From NCBI RefSeq assembly GCF_019052365.1, contig NZ_JAHQUY010000035.1, forward strand, positions 1-34,309: DNA of 34,309 nucleotides, read 5' to 3'. Made by a program: the position numbers and the translations under genes. Below are positions 7,417 to 15,408 of this stretch, in pieces. Source of the DNA: Leyella stercorea. Lineage in GTDB: Bacteria; Bacteroidota; Bacteroidia; Bacteroidales; Bacteroidaceae. Numbering within the stretch: the first letter of the stretch is position 1; the number at the start of each line of letters is the position of its first letter. Below the pieces are notes generated by a model. It was not told where the DNA came from and did not search any database. It was given only the letters and a program-made list of their open reading frames with translations.

Positions 7417-9741
7417 ATGAATATATTCCCAAGACTATTACTGAGCGTCGCACTTTCCGTGCCGGCGCTCAGTTTGTTTGTACATGCCGTTGAGACGGAG
7501 CTGTCTGCCGCACATGGTTATGTTGAGACAACCGACGGGACGGTAGGTGCATCGGGCATCAATATGCCTGGCGAAGCGCTCAACTCCAGCGGTCGACCGC
7601 AGATGAACAACACGCTTTCTGCCTGGACCTCAACCTCCGTTTGTGCCGTCTATTATTTTCATCATCCTGCAGCAACGGTTTCAAACACTTTGAAACTTAA
7701 CATCAAGGCGTTGCAGACTGTGCGCTTCCGCCTCACCGTTTCCGACCCTGATTCGCCTGCCACACCTCTTTATACAAAGGAGTTCAGTGCGAAAGGTCCG
7801 CTTCTTGGAGGTGAAGTAGAAGTTGGTATGGGCGACATAACCTTCACACGCTCAGCTTATTATCGCTATAAACTTGAGTGTCTCTCCGGCAACAACGCTA
7901 TAAACAACATCAGCCGTTTCATGTTTTCTACATCTTCCAGCGAAGCATCCTACGCCGCCAACTATCTGTCGTCGCCGTCCGTTCATCTCAACAACTGGCA
8001 TACCACAGCGGCTGGCGCTCCTTCCGGCGACGGCTACGACTGGCTGTTCGAGGAGATAATGATACCTGCGGAGTCTGACCTCGTTGGCACATACGCCGAG
8101 GCTATAGGTGCGCTCAACGGCTATATGGGAATACAGATGAACGGCTACGTCGACGGCGAACCTCGTCACGACGTGCTCTTCTCGATGTGGGACGACGGAT
8201 CGACCGACGAAGACCCCAATCTGCCGGAGCATCTGCGTGCCGGTGCTGTCGATTGGGACGAGAAGACGACGGTGAACCGCTTCGGCAATGAGGGCACTGG
8301 TGTGCAGACCTATCGCCGCGGCAACTACTGGACACCTGGTACCTACGTACAGTTCATCACCAACTGCCGACCCGAAACGACGTCGTACACCACCATTGAG
8401 AACGGCAAGACCGTAGTTCACGAGCAGCACAACATGCTTGTCTCTACATGGTTCAACGCTTTGGACGGCAAAGGCTGGCAGTATATGGCTACAGTGCGCA
8501 AACGCAACTCGTCTACATATTTCAGTTCATGGTATTCGTTCCTCGAGAACTATGTATGGGCTAACGGACAGGCTTCTCGCAAGGCATACTATCGCAACGG
8601 TTACGGACGCTCTCGCACTACTGGCAAGTGGTACAACTTCAACAGCGTCGGCTTCGGACATACCGACGGCGGCAGCGAGGCTGGAGCTCGTGCCGACTAC
8701 GGACAGGGCGCTACCGACAAGGCTTCCGATCGCACGTTTTTCATGCAGTCAGGCGGTTACACCTCTACAAAGCAGACCGGTTCTACCGTAGCTCTTGCTA
8801 CCGACAACACCGTGGTGGACACCATCGACATCGCTCCGCTCGACCTTCGTGTTCGTCAGGCCATACAGAAAGAGATTGACCGTGCTTCGGAAGACGAACT
8901 CTTTACGCAGAACCTCTTGGACAAGAAAGGCTGGACGGTGATAGAGAAGTCGAGTGAGGAGACATCCGGCGAGGGCACCAACGGACGTGCTCAGCAGATT
9001 GTAGACGGCGACGATAATACCTACTGGCATCCGCAGTGGAGGGGAGGTTCGGCAACATTGCCTCACACACTCGTTGTGGATATGCAAACGGTCAATAGCG
9101 TCGGTGGCTTCCAGTTCAAGATGGGCGACGATCCTACGCGCTACATCAAGGCATACGATATATACGGGTCTACCGACAACAGCAACTGGACTCTGCTCTG
9201 CAGCGACGACTCAGCTCCTCTTAAGTCGGAGTTTCGTAAGGTTCTCGGCGAGCCGGCAGACATACGCTACTTCAAGATTGTTGTACGCCAAACCACTGCC
9301 ACCGACGGACCCTGGCTGCGCATCTATGAGGTAGACCTCGCTTCGGGCAAGACCGTCCGTTCGATGCTCTCAGGCAGGGTCACTTGCAACGGCAAGCCGG
9401 TAAAGGGCGCCACGGTAAACCTTCGCAGTTCTGAAGCTGTCTATGAAGGCACAAGCGACGAGTCGGGCTTCTACAGTATAAATGTCGGCAGAACCGACCT
9501 CACTTATCAGCTCACCGCTTGGGCAGACGGCTATTACAGCTACAACGAGAGTCAGCCTATAGAGATAAAGGGCAGTGTTGTGAAGGATATCGTGTTAAGT
9601 CCGATGACGTCTGTCAATGGCGTGTCTGTCGAAGGCGAGATACCTGCCGACCCCGTTCGCTATAATATCAGCGGACAGCGAGTAGGGCAGGGCGCTCACG
9701 GAGTGGTAATCGTGAACGGAAAGAAATTCCTGACAAAGTAA
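7417..9741 (+). CDS. Secreted DUF3472 / F5-8 type C protein
   Basis: The ORF encodes 774 residues. The ATG at 7417 was chosen; a TTG two codons earlier is less likely. A signal peptide (MNIFPRLLLSVALSVPALSL, cut after 'VHA') precedes four parts. First comes a beta-rich region with 'WTSTSVCAVYYFHHP' (about 60-200). Next is a DUF3472 domain (about 210-430), with 'GYMGIQMNGY', 'LFSMWDDGS' and 'GFGHTDGGSEAGARADYGQG'. Third is a discoidin/F5-8 type C domain (about 500-650; 'QQIVDGDDNTYWHPQW', 'DIYGSTDNSNW'), which in relatives binds carbohydrate. Last is a carboxypeptidase-regulatory-like beta sandwich (about 655-735). The tail 'NISGQRVGQGAHGVVIVNGK' resembles the C-terminal sorting/anchoring motif of Prevotella exported proteins. 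I infer a surface glycan-binding or glycan-processing role; no catalytic site is recognised. Confidence 0.8.
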   Translation: MNIFPRLLLSVALSVPALSLFVHAVETELSAAHGYVETTDGTVGASGINMPGEALNSSGRPQMNNTLSAWTSTSVCAVYYFHHPAATVSNTLKLNIKALQTVRFRLTVSDPDSPATPLYTKEFSAKGPLLGGEVEVGMGDITFTRSAYYRYKLECLSGNNAINNISRFMFSTSSSEASYAANYLSSPSVHLNNWHTTAAGAPSGDGYDWLFEEIMIPAESDLVGTYAEAIGALNGYMGIQMNGYVDGEPRHDVLFSMWDDGSTDEDPNLPEHLRAGAVDWDEKTTVNRFGNEGTGVQTYRRGNYWTPGTYVQFITNCRPETTSYTTIENGKTVVHEQHNMLVSTWFNALDGKGWQYMATVRKRNSSTYFSSWYSFLENYVWANGQASRKAYYRNGYGRSRTTGKWYNFNSVGFGHTDGGSEAGARADYGQGATDKASDRTFFMQSGGYTSTKQTGSTVALATDNTVVDTIDIAPLDLRVRQAIQKEIDRASEDELFTQNLLDKKGWTVIEKSSEETSGEGTNGRAQQIVDGDDNTYWHPQWRGGSATLPHTLVVDMQTVNSVGGFQFKMGDDPTRYIKAYDIYGSTDNSNWTLLCSDDSAPLKSEFRKVLGEPADIRYFKIVVRQTTATDGPWLRIYEVDLASGKTVRSMLSGRVTCNGKPVKGATVNLRSSEAVYEGTSDESGFYSINVGRTDLTYQLTAWADGYYSYNESQPIEIKGSVVKDIVLSPMTSVNGVSVEGEIPADPVRYNISGQRVGQGAHGVVIVNGKKFLTK

Positions 9742-9748
9742 TACAATA

Positions 9749-9893
9749 GCTATACATAAAGTTTGTATAGCGAAAAAATCTACCATATCTTCCAGCATCC
9801 GTATAACCGGCTGTATGTGAAGATGATAAAGGCTGGGAGATGGCTGGCAGATAAGCCCTGAACAAGGTTTATCTTCCAGCCTATCTTCCAGCC
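9749..9893. repeat. Tandem hairpin element between convergent genes
   Basis: A small palindrome (gctataca...tgtatagc, 9749-9771) is followed by a 24-base segment (9773-9796) that is the exact reverse complement of 623-646. A long imperfect hairpin follows (9831-9854 with 9869-9893), made of two tandem 'ggctggnagat' units pairing with 'atcttccagcc' units. The element lies between two converging genes and may terminate transcription from either side, although no clean T run is present. A related hairpin lies at 22301-22346. Confidence 0.7.
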
Positions 9894-9934
9894 TTACGTT
9901 GTTATCATGGTCAATTCTGTAGCTACGCTCTTTT

Positions 9935-11176
9935 TTACTCGTAGCGTATCGCCTCGATAGGGTCGAGCTGTGCAGCCTTCTTAGCCGGATACCAGCCGAA
10001 GAACACACCCGTGAAGGTGCAGACAGCGAAGCTCATGATGATGCTCCACGGCTGAATGTAGATAGGCCAGTGGGCAAGCAGCTTCACGGCGTAGGAGGCT
10101 CCGATGCCCAGTCCCACGCCAATCAGTCCGCCGGTGACGCTGAGCAGGATAGCCTCGATGAGAAACTGGCTGAGGATATCTACGCCACGAGCGCCTACAC
10201 TCATGCGCAGACCTATCTCGCGTGTGCGCTCCGTAACGCTTACGTACATGATGTTCATGATGCCGATGCCGCCAACGATGAGCGAGATGCCAGCCACGCA
10301 GCCGAGCAGAATGGTCATCATGTCGGTTGTAGAGTTCATCATGCTTGCCAGCTCCTCCTGCGAGCGTATGTTGAAGTCGTCGTCGTCAGCCTCCTGCACG
10401 TCAGTCGCCTCCTTCAGCTTATGGTTGCGGCGCAGCACGTCGGTTATCTCGTCGATAGCCTTCGACGTGAGGTCTTCGGTTATTGCCGAGCAGGTTATTC
10501 CGCCGAGGAACGTCTGCGCCTTGATGCGTTTCATCACCGTTGTGTACGGCGCAAGCACGAGGTCGTCCTGGTCCATGCCCATCGAGTTGTAACCCTTCTT
10601 CTTCAGTACGCCCACCACGCGGAACGGTATTGCGTTGAAGCGCACCACCTTGCCTACGGGGTCCGATCCGTCGGGGAACAGATTGTCTACCACGGTCTGA
10701 CCCAGTATGCACACCTTCGCACTCGCCTTGATGTCGGCGTCTGTGAACATTTCTCCCTCACTCACAGAGAGTTGTCTGATTTCGAGATAGTCTTGGTTCA
10801 CGCCGTAGATAGACGACGGCGTGTTGTTGTTGCCGTATATCCACTGTCCGCTGCTGTTCACCGTGGGGCTGATGCCTTTGATGAAGTGGCACTCGTCCTT
10901 GATGGAGCTGTAGTCGGTGAGCTTCAGCGTCTCCATCGCCGATGGGTCCTGGCGCACACCGCCCGGACCGCGGTCGGCTCCCGGACTTATCATTATCATG
11001 TTTGAGCCCATCTCGGCGATGTTCGCCTGAATGCTGCGCTTCGATCCCTGGCCGATGGCGAGCATCGTGATGACCGACGCCACACCGATGATGATGCCAA
11101 GCGCTGTGAGGAACGAGCGCAACTTGTTGGCTGCAATGGCGCGAAGGGCTATTTTGAAAAGATTGCTATAATTCAT
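9935..11176 (-). CDS. MacB/FtsX-like ABC transporter permease
   Basis: The protein has 413 residues. The N-terminus 'ALRAIAANKLRSFLTALGIIIGVASVITMLAIG' is the first membrane helix region of MacB-type permeases. It is followed by a large periplasmic MacB_PCD domain (about 50-270, with 'IQANIAEMGSNMIMISPGA' and 'VCILGQTVVDNLFP'), then an FtsX domain with three C-terminal helices ('LGCVAGISLIVGGIGIMNIM', 'SVTERTREIGLRMSVGAR', 'GVFFGWYPAKKAAQLDPIEA'). These proteins transmit ATP-driven motion to a periplasmic adaptor rather than moving substrate through the membrane themselves. It is the last gene of the efflux set, 79 bases after its ATPase gene. The substrate (macrolide, peptide or lipid) cannot be told from sequence. 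Confidence 0.92.
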   Translation of the reverse strand: MNYSNLFKIALRAIAANKLRSFLTALGIIIGVASVITMLAIGQGSKRSIQANIAEMGSNMIMISPGADRGPGGVRQDPSAMETLKLTDYSSIKDECHFIKGISPTVNSSGQWIYGNNNTPSSIYGVNQDYLEIRQLSVSEGEMFTDADIKASAKVCILGQTVVDNLFPDGSDPVGKVVRFNAIPFRVVGVLKKKGYNSMGMDQDDLVLAPYTTVMKRIKAQTFLGGITCSAITEDLTSKAIDEITDVLRRNHKLKEATDVQEADDDDFNIRSQEELASMMNSTTDMMTILLGCVAGISLIVGGIGIMNIMYVSVTERTREIGLRMSVGARGVDILSQFLIEAILLSVTGGLIGVGLGIGASYAVKLLAHWPIYIQPWSIIMSFAVCTFTGVFFGWYPAKKAAQLDPIEAIRYE

Positions 11177-11227
11177 AATCTTGTTGTGTTTTGGCGACTA
11201 CAGGCGCAGCCGCCGCTTTTTGTCATT

Positions 11228-11269
11228 TTCATTCGTCAGAGCCGTTCCTGAGGCTTCATTCGTCAGAGC
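11228..11269 (-). repeat. 27-bp partial duplication of the ATPase gene end
   Basis: The 15-mer 'ttcattcgtcagagc' occurs at 11228-11242 and 11255-11269. The second copy encodes the last codons and stop of the ATP-binding gene, so the 3' end of that gene is partly duplicated just downstream, without affecting the reading frame. Confidence 0.75.
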
Positions 11270-12008
11270 TTGCCGGCAGCGCCGCCAGTCCTTCCTCAGC
11301 CGAGAGGATATTGGTGTTGTACTCGTCGCTTATCACATGTCCGTCGCGCAGCATGATGTTGCGCGAGGAGTAGTTGGCAATGTCGGGGTTGTGCGTCACG
11401 AAGATGATGGTTCGGCCTGCAGCGTGCAGCTTCTGGAAGAGAATGAGAATCTCGAACGAGGTGCGTGTGTCGAGGTTTCCCGTTGCCTCGTCTGCAAGAA
11501 TCACGGCAGGGTCGTTCACCAGTGCGCGTGCTATCGCCACACGCTGCATCTGTCCGCCCGACATCTGGTTCGACTTATGGTAGAGGCGCTCGCCCAAGCC
11601 TACAGCCTGTAGCGCTTTCACGGCGCGCTCCTCGCGCTCCTTGGCTCCGATTGCAGCATTGTACATCAACGGCAGCTCCACGTTCTCCACGCTCGTCGTC
11701 TTCGGCAGCAGGTTGTAGTTCTGGAAGATGAAGCCGATCTTGCGGTTGCGAAGCACGGCGCGCTGCGACTTCGACATCTTGCGCACCGACACTCCGTCGA
11801 GATAGTATTCGCCCGATGAAGGCGTGTCGAGGCATCCGAGCTGATTGAGCAGCGTCGACTTGCCCGAACCCGATTTGCCCATGATAGTGACAAACTCGCC
11901 CTCGTATATCTTGAACGACACACCGCGCAGCGCATGCACCGTCTCGTCGCCCACGAGGAAGTCGCGCTTCACGTTGTCGAGTTCTATTACTACTTTCTTT
12001 TCGTCCAT
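11256..12008 (-). CDS. MacB/LolD-like ABC transporter ATP-binding protein
   Basis: The protein has 250 residues and is complete. Motifs are Walker A 'GKSGSGKST' (44-52), Q-loop in 'GFIFQNYNLLPK', signature 'SGGQMQRVAIARAL' (150-163), Walker B 'VILADEATGNLD' (169-180) and the H-loop 'FVTHN' (H206). The sequence belongs to the MacB/LolD/FtsE branch, here as a stand-alone ATPase with the permease encoded separately by the next gene. It energises the tripartite exporter from the cytoplasm. The gene sits 80 bases after the adaptor gene, and that gap contains a strong hairpin. Confidence 0.94.
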   Translation of the reverse strand: MDEKKVVIELDNVKRDFLVGDETVHALRGVSFKIYEGEFVTIMGKSGSGKSTLLNQLGCLDTPSSGEYYLDGVSVRKMSKSQRAVLRNRKIGFIFQNYNLLPKTTSVENVELPLMYNAAIGAKEREERAVKALQAVGLGERLYHKSNQMSGGQMQRVAIARALVNDPAVILADEATGNLDTRTSFEILILFQKLHAAGRTIIFVTHNPDIANYSSRNIMLRDGHVISDEYNTNILSAEEGLAALPASSDE

Positions 12009-12032
12009 AGTTCGTAATGTTTATTGTGTAGA

Positions 12033-12075
12033 GTTAGGGTGTGCGGCGAACGCCGCCGATGACTCATGCCCTAAC
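12033..12075 (-). promoter_or_regulatory. Hairpin within the efflux operon
   Basis: Outer arms gttaggg/ccctaac and an inner GC-rich hairpin gcggcg-aa-cgccgc form a two-part stem between the adaptor stop and the ATPase start. There is no T run, so it is more likely an RNA stability or processing element than a full terminator. Confidence 0.55.
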
Positions 12076-12088
12076 CTTTAAACGCTGT

Positions 12089-13270
12089 TTACTTCTTCTT
12101 GTTCTTTCCCGGAGGGCCTGGAGCGAACGGACTGCTCTCGCCTTGAGCCTCCATCGGCTTCTCCTCTTCGCCGCCCATCACGTTGAGTCCGGTAACGACC
12201 TTTGTGCCCTCGGCTATGCCACCCACAATCTGCGTGTTCGTGCCGTCGGTCATGCCGATGTTCACCTTGTGCGCCACGATAGAGTTGCCCTCGATGGTCC
12301 ACACCTTGTTCTTGGCGTTCGCTACGTCCACAATCTTCATCTTGCCCACGGTCTCCTTCTGCGGAGTGAAGCGCAGCGCCTTCGACGGCACGGAGAGCAC
12401 GCCCTTGCGCTCGGCTGTGTAGATTGTGACGTTGGCTGTGAGGCCCGGCTTCAGCTTCAGGTCGGCGTTCGGCGCAGAGATAACCACCTCGTACGTCACG
12501 ACGTTATTCGTTGTGGTAGCCTCCTGGCGCACCTGCTTCACCTCGCCCTCGAAAGTGTCGTCGGGGTAAGCGTCTACGGTGAACGTCACGCGCTCGCCCT
12601 CCTTCACGTCGCCTATGTCTGCCTCGTCAACATCTGCCACTACCTGCATGTTCGTGAGGTCCTGCGCGATGGTGAACAGCTCCGGCGTAGAGAAGCTTGC
12701 CGCAACGGTCTGTCCCTCCTCAACCGACTTCGATAGCACCACGCCGTCGATAGGCGAGGTGATAGTGGCATAGCCGAGGTTAGTCTGTGCGCGCTGCACC
12801 TCCTCCTTAGCCGAAGCCACCTGCTCCTTTGCCTGCGTGTACGAGAGCTTCGCGTTGTCGAAGTCGTCGGCAGCCACGAGTCCCTTCTCAAAAAGTGTCT
12901 TGTAGCGTTTGTAGTTGGCAGTCTGGTAGTTGAGCTGGCTCTGTGCCGTAGCCAACTGCGTCTTTGCCGTGTTGAGCTGACTCATAAGGTTTGTCTTGTC
13001 GAGCTCCGCAATCACCTGTCCCTTCTTCACTACCGAATTGTAGTCGACGAAGAGCTTGCTTACGATGCCGCTCACCTGCGTACCCACCGTAACCGACGTT
13101 ACCGGTTCGATTGTACCGGTAGCGGTGATGCTGTTCATAATGTTTGCCGGCGCAACGGCAGCCGTGTCAAACGTAATCTTTTCTTCCTTCTTGCCGCCCG
13201 ACAATAGCCATACGGCAAGTGCGGCGATAGCGGCAACCGCCACTATCACCAATGTCTTTTTCTTATTCAT
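12089..13270 (-). CDS. MacA-like periplasmic adaptor of the efflux system
   Basis: The protein has 393 residues. It starts with an inner-membrane anchor (MNKKKTLVIVAVAAIAALAV). The body has the adaptor layout: a barrel-sandwich/lipoyl half 'ITATGTIEPVTSVTVGTQVS', a coiled-coil hairpin (about 90-170, 'LNTAKTQLATAQSQLNYQTA' and 'KLSYTQAKEQVASAKEEVQR'), the second lipoyl half 'ATITSPIDGVVLSKSVEEGQ', then beta-barrel and membrane-proximal domains. The C-terminus ends in a basic tail 'GPPGKNKKK'. It bridges the MacB-like permease/ATPase to the TolC-like channel. The TolC-type gene is 24 bases upstream, so these are one operon. Confidence 0.92.
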   Translation of the reverse strand: MNKKKTLVIVAVAAIAALAVWLLSGGKKEEKITFDTAAVAPANIMNSITATGTIEPVTSVTVGTQVSGIVSKLFVDYNSVVKKGQVIAELDKTNLMSQLNTAKTQLATAQSQLNYQTANYKRYKTLFEKGLVAADDFDNAKLSYTQAKEQVASAKEEVQRAQTNLGYATITSPIDGVVLSKSVEEGQTVAASFSTPELFTIAQDLTNMQVVADVDEADIGDVKEGERVTFTVDAYPDDTFEGEVKQVRQEATTTNNVVTYEVVISAPNADLKLKPGLTANVTIYTAERKGVLSVPSKALRFTPQKETVGKMKIVDVANAKNKVWTIEGNSIVAHKVNIGMTDGTNTQIVGGIAEGTKVVTGLNVMGGEEEKPMEAQGESSPFAPGPPGKNKKK

Positions 13271-13294
13271 ATTTACTCTCTAATTATTTTACTT

Positions 13295-14638
13295 TTACTT
13301 AATGTTTCCCGTCTGATAGAATTCAAGCATGTTGAGGTTGAGTATCGCGAGATACTTGCTCTGCAGTTCGTTCTGCTGCGCCTGCAGAAGGTTTGTCTTG
13401 CCCGTCATCAGTTCTACGGTGTTCTTCAGACCCTGCTTGAACTGTTCAGAGAGAAGCTCGTAGCTTGCCTGAGCGCTCTCTGTAGAAACGCGCGCCGCCT
13501 TGAACTTGTTCTGGTTCGTCACAGCCTGCAGCCAGTAGTTCTCGATGGTAGAGTAGAGCGTAGTCTGCTTGTCCTGCAAGTCGAGCAGGTAGCTCTGCTT
13601 CTGCAGCTTCGCCTTGTTTATGGCAGTCTTAGTCTGTCGGTTGTCAAAGAGCGGTATGCTCACCGTTACTCCGCCGCCCAAGCTGAAGTTGTTCTTCATC
13701 TGCGTGCCCCACGCGTTGTCGCTCATTGACGAAGTAGAGGTCGTAACGCCGGCATTGAGGCTTACGGTCGGCATTCTACCCGCCTTAGCCACCTTTATGC
13801 CGAGGTCGCTGCTTTCGATGCCGAGCTTCGCGTTCTTTATCTCCGGTCGCTGTTCGAGCGAAGCCGCATACACGTCGTTCAGCGCCGGCACAGCCTCAAG
13901 CGCCATGTCGTCTGTGGTAGAAGGTACGGCGACGTCAAACTCCTCGTCGCTTGTTATCTGCAGCAGTTCCTTCAGCTGGCGCTTGTAGTTGCGCAGGTTG
14001 CTCTCGGCTTCAACGATGGCATACTCGTCCTGCGCACGCTGCGCCGTGAGCTGCGCCAGGTCTGCCTTGCTCATCTTGCCCACCTCTACCATTGTCTTGC
14101 CGCGCTGCTCGTTGGTCTGGCTCGTCTTCAGACTTTCCTTCGTCACGGCGATAGCCTCGTTCGAGTAGAGTATCTGCACGTAGAGCTGCGCAATCTGCTC
14201 GAGCACGTTGTTGGCTGTGGTAGCCGAGTCGAGTCGTGCCTGCTCAGCCGCCACCTTGTTCAACTTCACGTTGTTGCGGTTCTTGTTGCCGTTCCACACC
14301 GTCCAGTTGCCCGAGAGCGAGTACGATCCGTTGTAGTAAACCTTATCCACGCTCGACTGCACGTAGCCGTCCGCCACCGTAGCTCTGCCTTGCTGAGGCC
14401 ACGGCGTGTAGCTTACGTTCTGCGATGTAGACAGGTTGAGCGACGGCAGCAGCGCCGCTTGGCTCTGCTTTACGTCTTCGAGTGCGGAATACTCCTTTAT
14501 CTTTGCTTTCTGCAACTGGATGTTGTTAGCCAAGGCGTAGTCGATACAGTCTCTCAACGACCACTGCTTAGCCGCACATTCGGTTGACAGCGACAGCAGG
14601 AAAAGTCCTGCCAGACAAGTCATCCCAATCTTCTTCAT
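13295..14638 (-). CDS. TolC-family outer-membrane efflux channel
   Basis: The protein has 447 residues and a signal peptide (MKKIGMTCLAGLFLLSLSTE, cleavage probably near 'CAAK'). It has the internal duplication typical of TolC: 'SLRDCIDYALANNIQLQKAK' near the N-terminus, long helical stretches ('NEQRGKTMVEVGKMSKADLA'), and a second half with 'RPEIKNAKLGIESSDLGIKV' and 'VSIPLFDNRQTKTAINKAK'. It forms the outer-membrane duct for the adaptor and ABC components encoded just downstream. It is the first gene of the efflux set; riboflavin synthase lies 105 bases upstream on the same strand. Confidence 0.93.
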   Translation of the reverse strand: MKKIGMTCLAGLFLLSLSTECAAKQWSLRDCIDYALANNIQLQKAKIKEYSALEDVKQSQAALLPSLNLSTSQNVSYTPWPQQGRATVADGYVQSSVDKVYYNGSYSLSGNWTVWNGNKNRNNVKLNKVAAEQARLDSATTANNVLEQIAQLYVQILYSNEAIAVTKESLKTSQTNEQRGKTMVEVGKMSKADLAQLTAQRAQDEYAIVEAESNLRNYKRQLKELLQITSDEEFDVAVPSTTDDMALEAVPALNDVYAASLEQRPEIKNAKLGIESSDLGIKVAKAGRMPTVSLNAGVTTSTSSMSDNAWGTQMKNNFSLGGGVTVSIPLFDNRQTKTAINKAKLQKQSYLLDLQDKQTTLYSTIENYWLQAVTNQNKFKAARVSTESAQASYELLSEQFKQGLKNTVELMTGKTNLLQAQQNELQSKYLAILNLNMLEFYQTGNIK

Positions 14639-14743
14639 AATTTAAATAGTCTTTTAATAATTCATTATTCTTTTATAATCTCTCTATATCCGTTTGATGT
14701 ACCTTTGGGGCGAAAGGTTTAGTCTGAAGGTTCTTAAAAAGCC

Positions 14744-15346
14744 TTAATTCAGCTGCTGCAGACGCGCTATATACTTGCCGAGTATGTCGAACTCGATGTT
14801 CACACGGCTGCCCACCTTGATGTCGCAGAAGTTGGTGTTGTCGTGAGTGTACGGGATGATAGCCACGGTGAACGAGTTCTCAGTAGGGTTGCAAACGGTG
14901 AGCGAAACGCCGTTCACCGTTACCGAGCCCTTGTCTACTGTGAAGTAGCCGCGCTCCGCCATCTCGCGGTCGAACTTGTACTCGAAGGTGTAGTATGTCG
15001 ATCCGTCGGCGTCGCGCATCTCCTTGCACACAGCCGTACCGTCTACATGTCCCTGCACGATATGTCCGTCCAGTCTGCCGTTCATCAGCATTGAGCGCTC
15101 CACGTTCACGCGGTCGCCAACCTTTAGCAGTCCGAGGTTAGAGCGGTCGAGCGTTTCTTTCATTGCCGTTACGGTGTAACTATTACCGTCTATCGCCACC
15201 ACTGTGAGGCATACGCCGTTGTGCGCCACGCTTTGGTCTATCTTCAGTTCGCCAGTGAACGAGCATGTCAGCGTGAAGTCAACATTCTCTTTGTCGTTCT
15301 TGATGGCTACGACCGTAGCCATTTCTTCTACTATACCAGAAAACAT
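14744..15346 (-). CDS. ribE: Riboflavin synthase, alpha chain
   Basis: The protein has 200 residues, normal for the family. It shows the two lumazine-binding repeats: the first begins 'MFSGIVEEMATVVAI' with 'VAHNGVCLTVVAIDGNSYTV', the second has 'GSVTVNGVSLTVC' and 'FTVAIIPYTHDNTNF'. 'MNGRLDGHIVQGHVDGTA' is the family signature. It catalyses dismutation of two 6,7-dimethyl-8-ribityllumazine to riboflavin. No FMN riboswitch was recognised upstream; the 62-base gap to the type IIG restriction gene is AT-rich. It could be transcribed together with that gene or from a weak promoter within the gap. Confidence 0.95.
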   Translation of the reverse strand: MFSGIVEEMATVVAIKNDKENVDFTLTCSFTGELKIDQSVAHNGVCLTVVAIDGNSYTVTAMKETLDRSNLGLLKVGDRVNVERSMLMNGRLDGHIVQGHVDGTAVCKEMRDADGSTYYTFEYKFDREMAERGYFTVDKGSVTVNGVSLTVCNPTENSFTVAIIPYTHDNTNFCDIKVGSRVNIEFDILGKYIARLQQLN

Positions 15347-15408
15347 ATATACTTTGTTTATGTTTATATTGTTTGTACTTGTTGCTTGTTTTTATTGTTG
15401 CATTATTT

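Noticed and set aside
10070..11005. 311-codon plus-strand ORF inside the permease gene
   Set aside because: It is antisense to a clear MacB-like permease, His/Ala/Val-rich, and has no recognisable motif.
14700..14707. TACCTTTG on the plus strand
   Set aside because: It matches the -7 consensus but points toward minus-strand genes only; no plus-strand gene follows.
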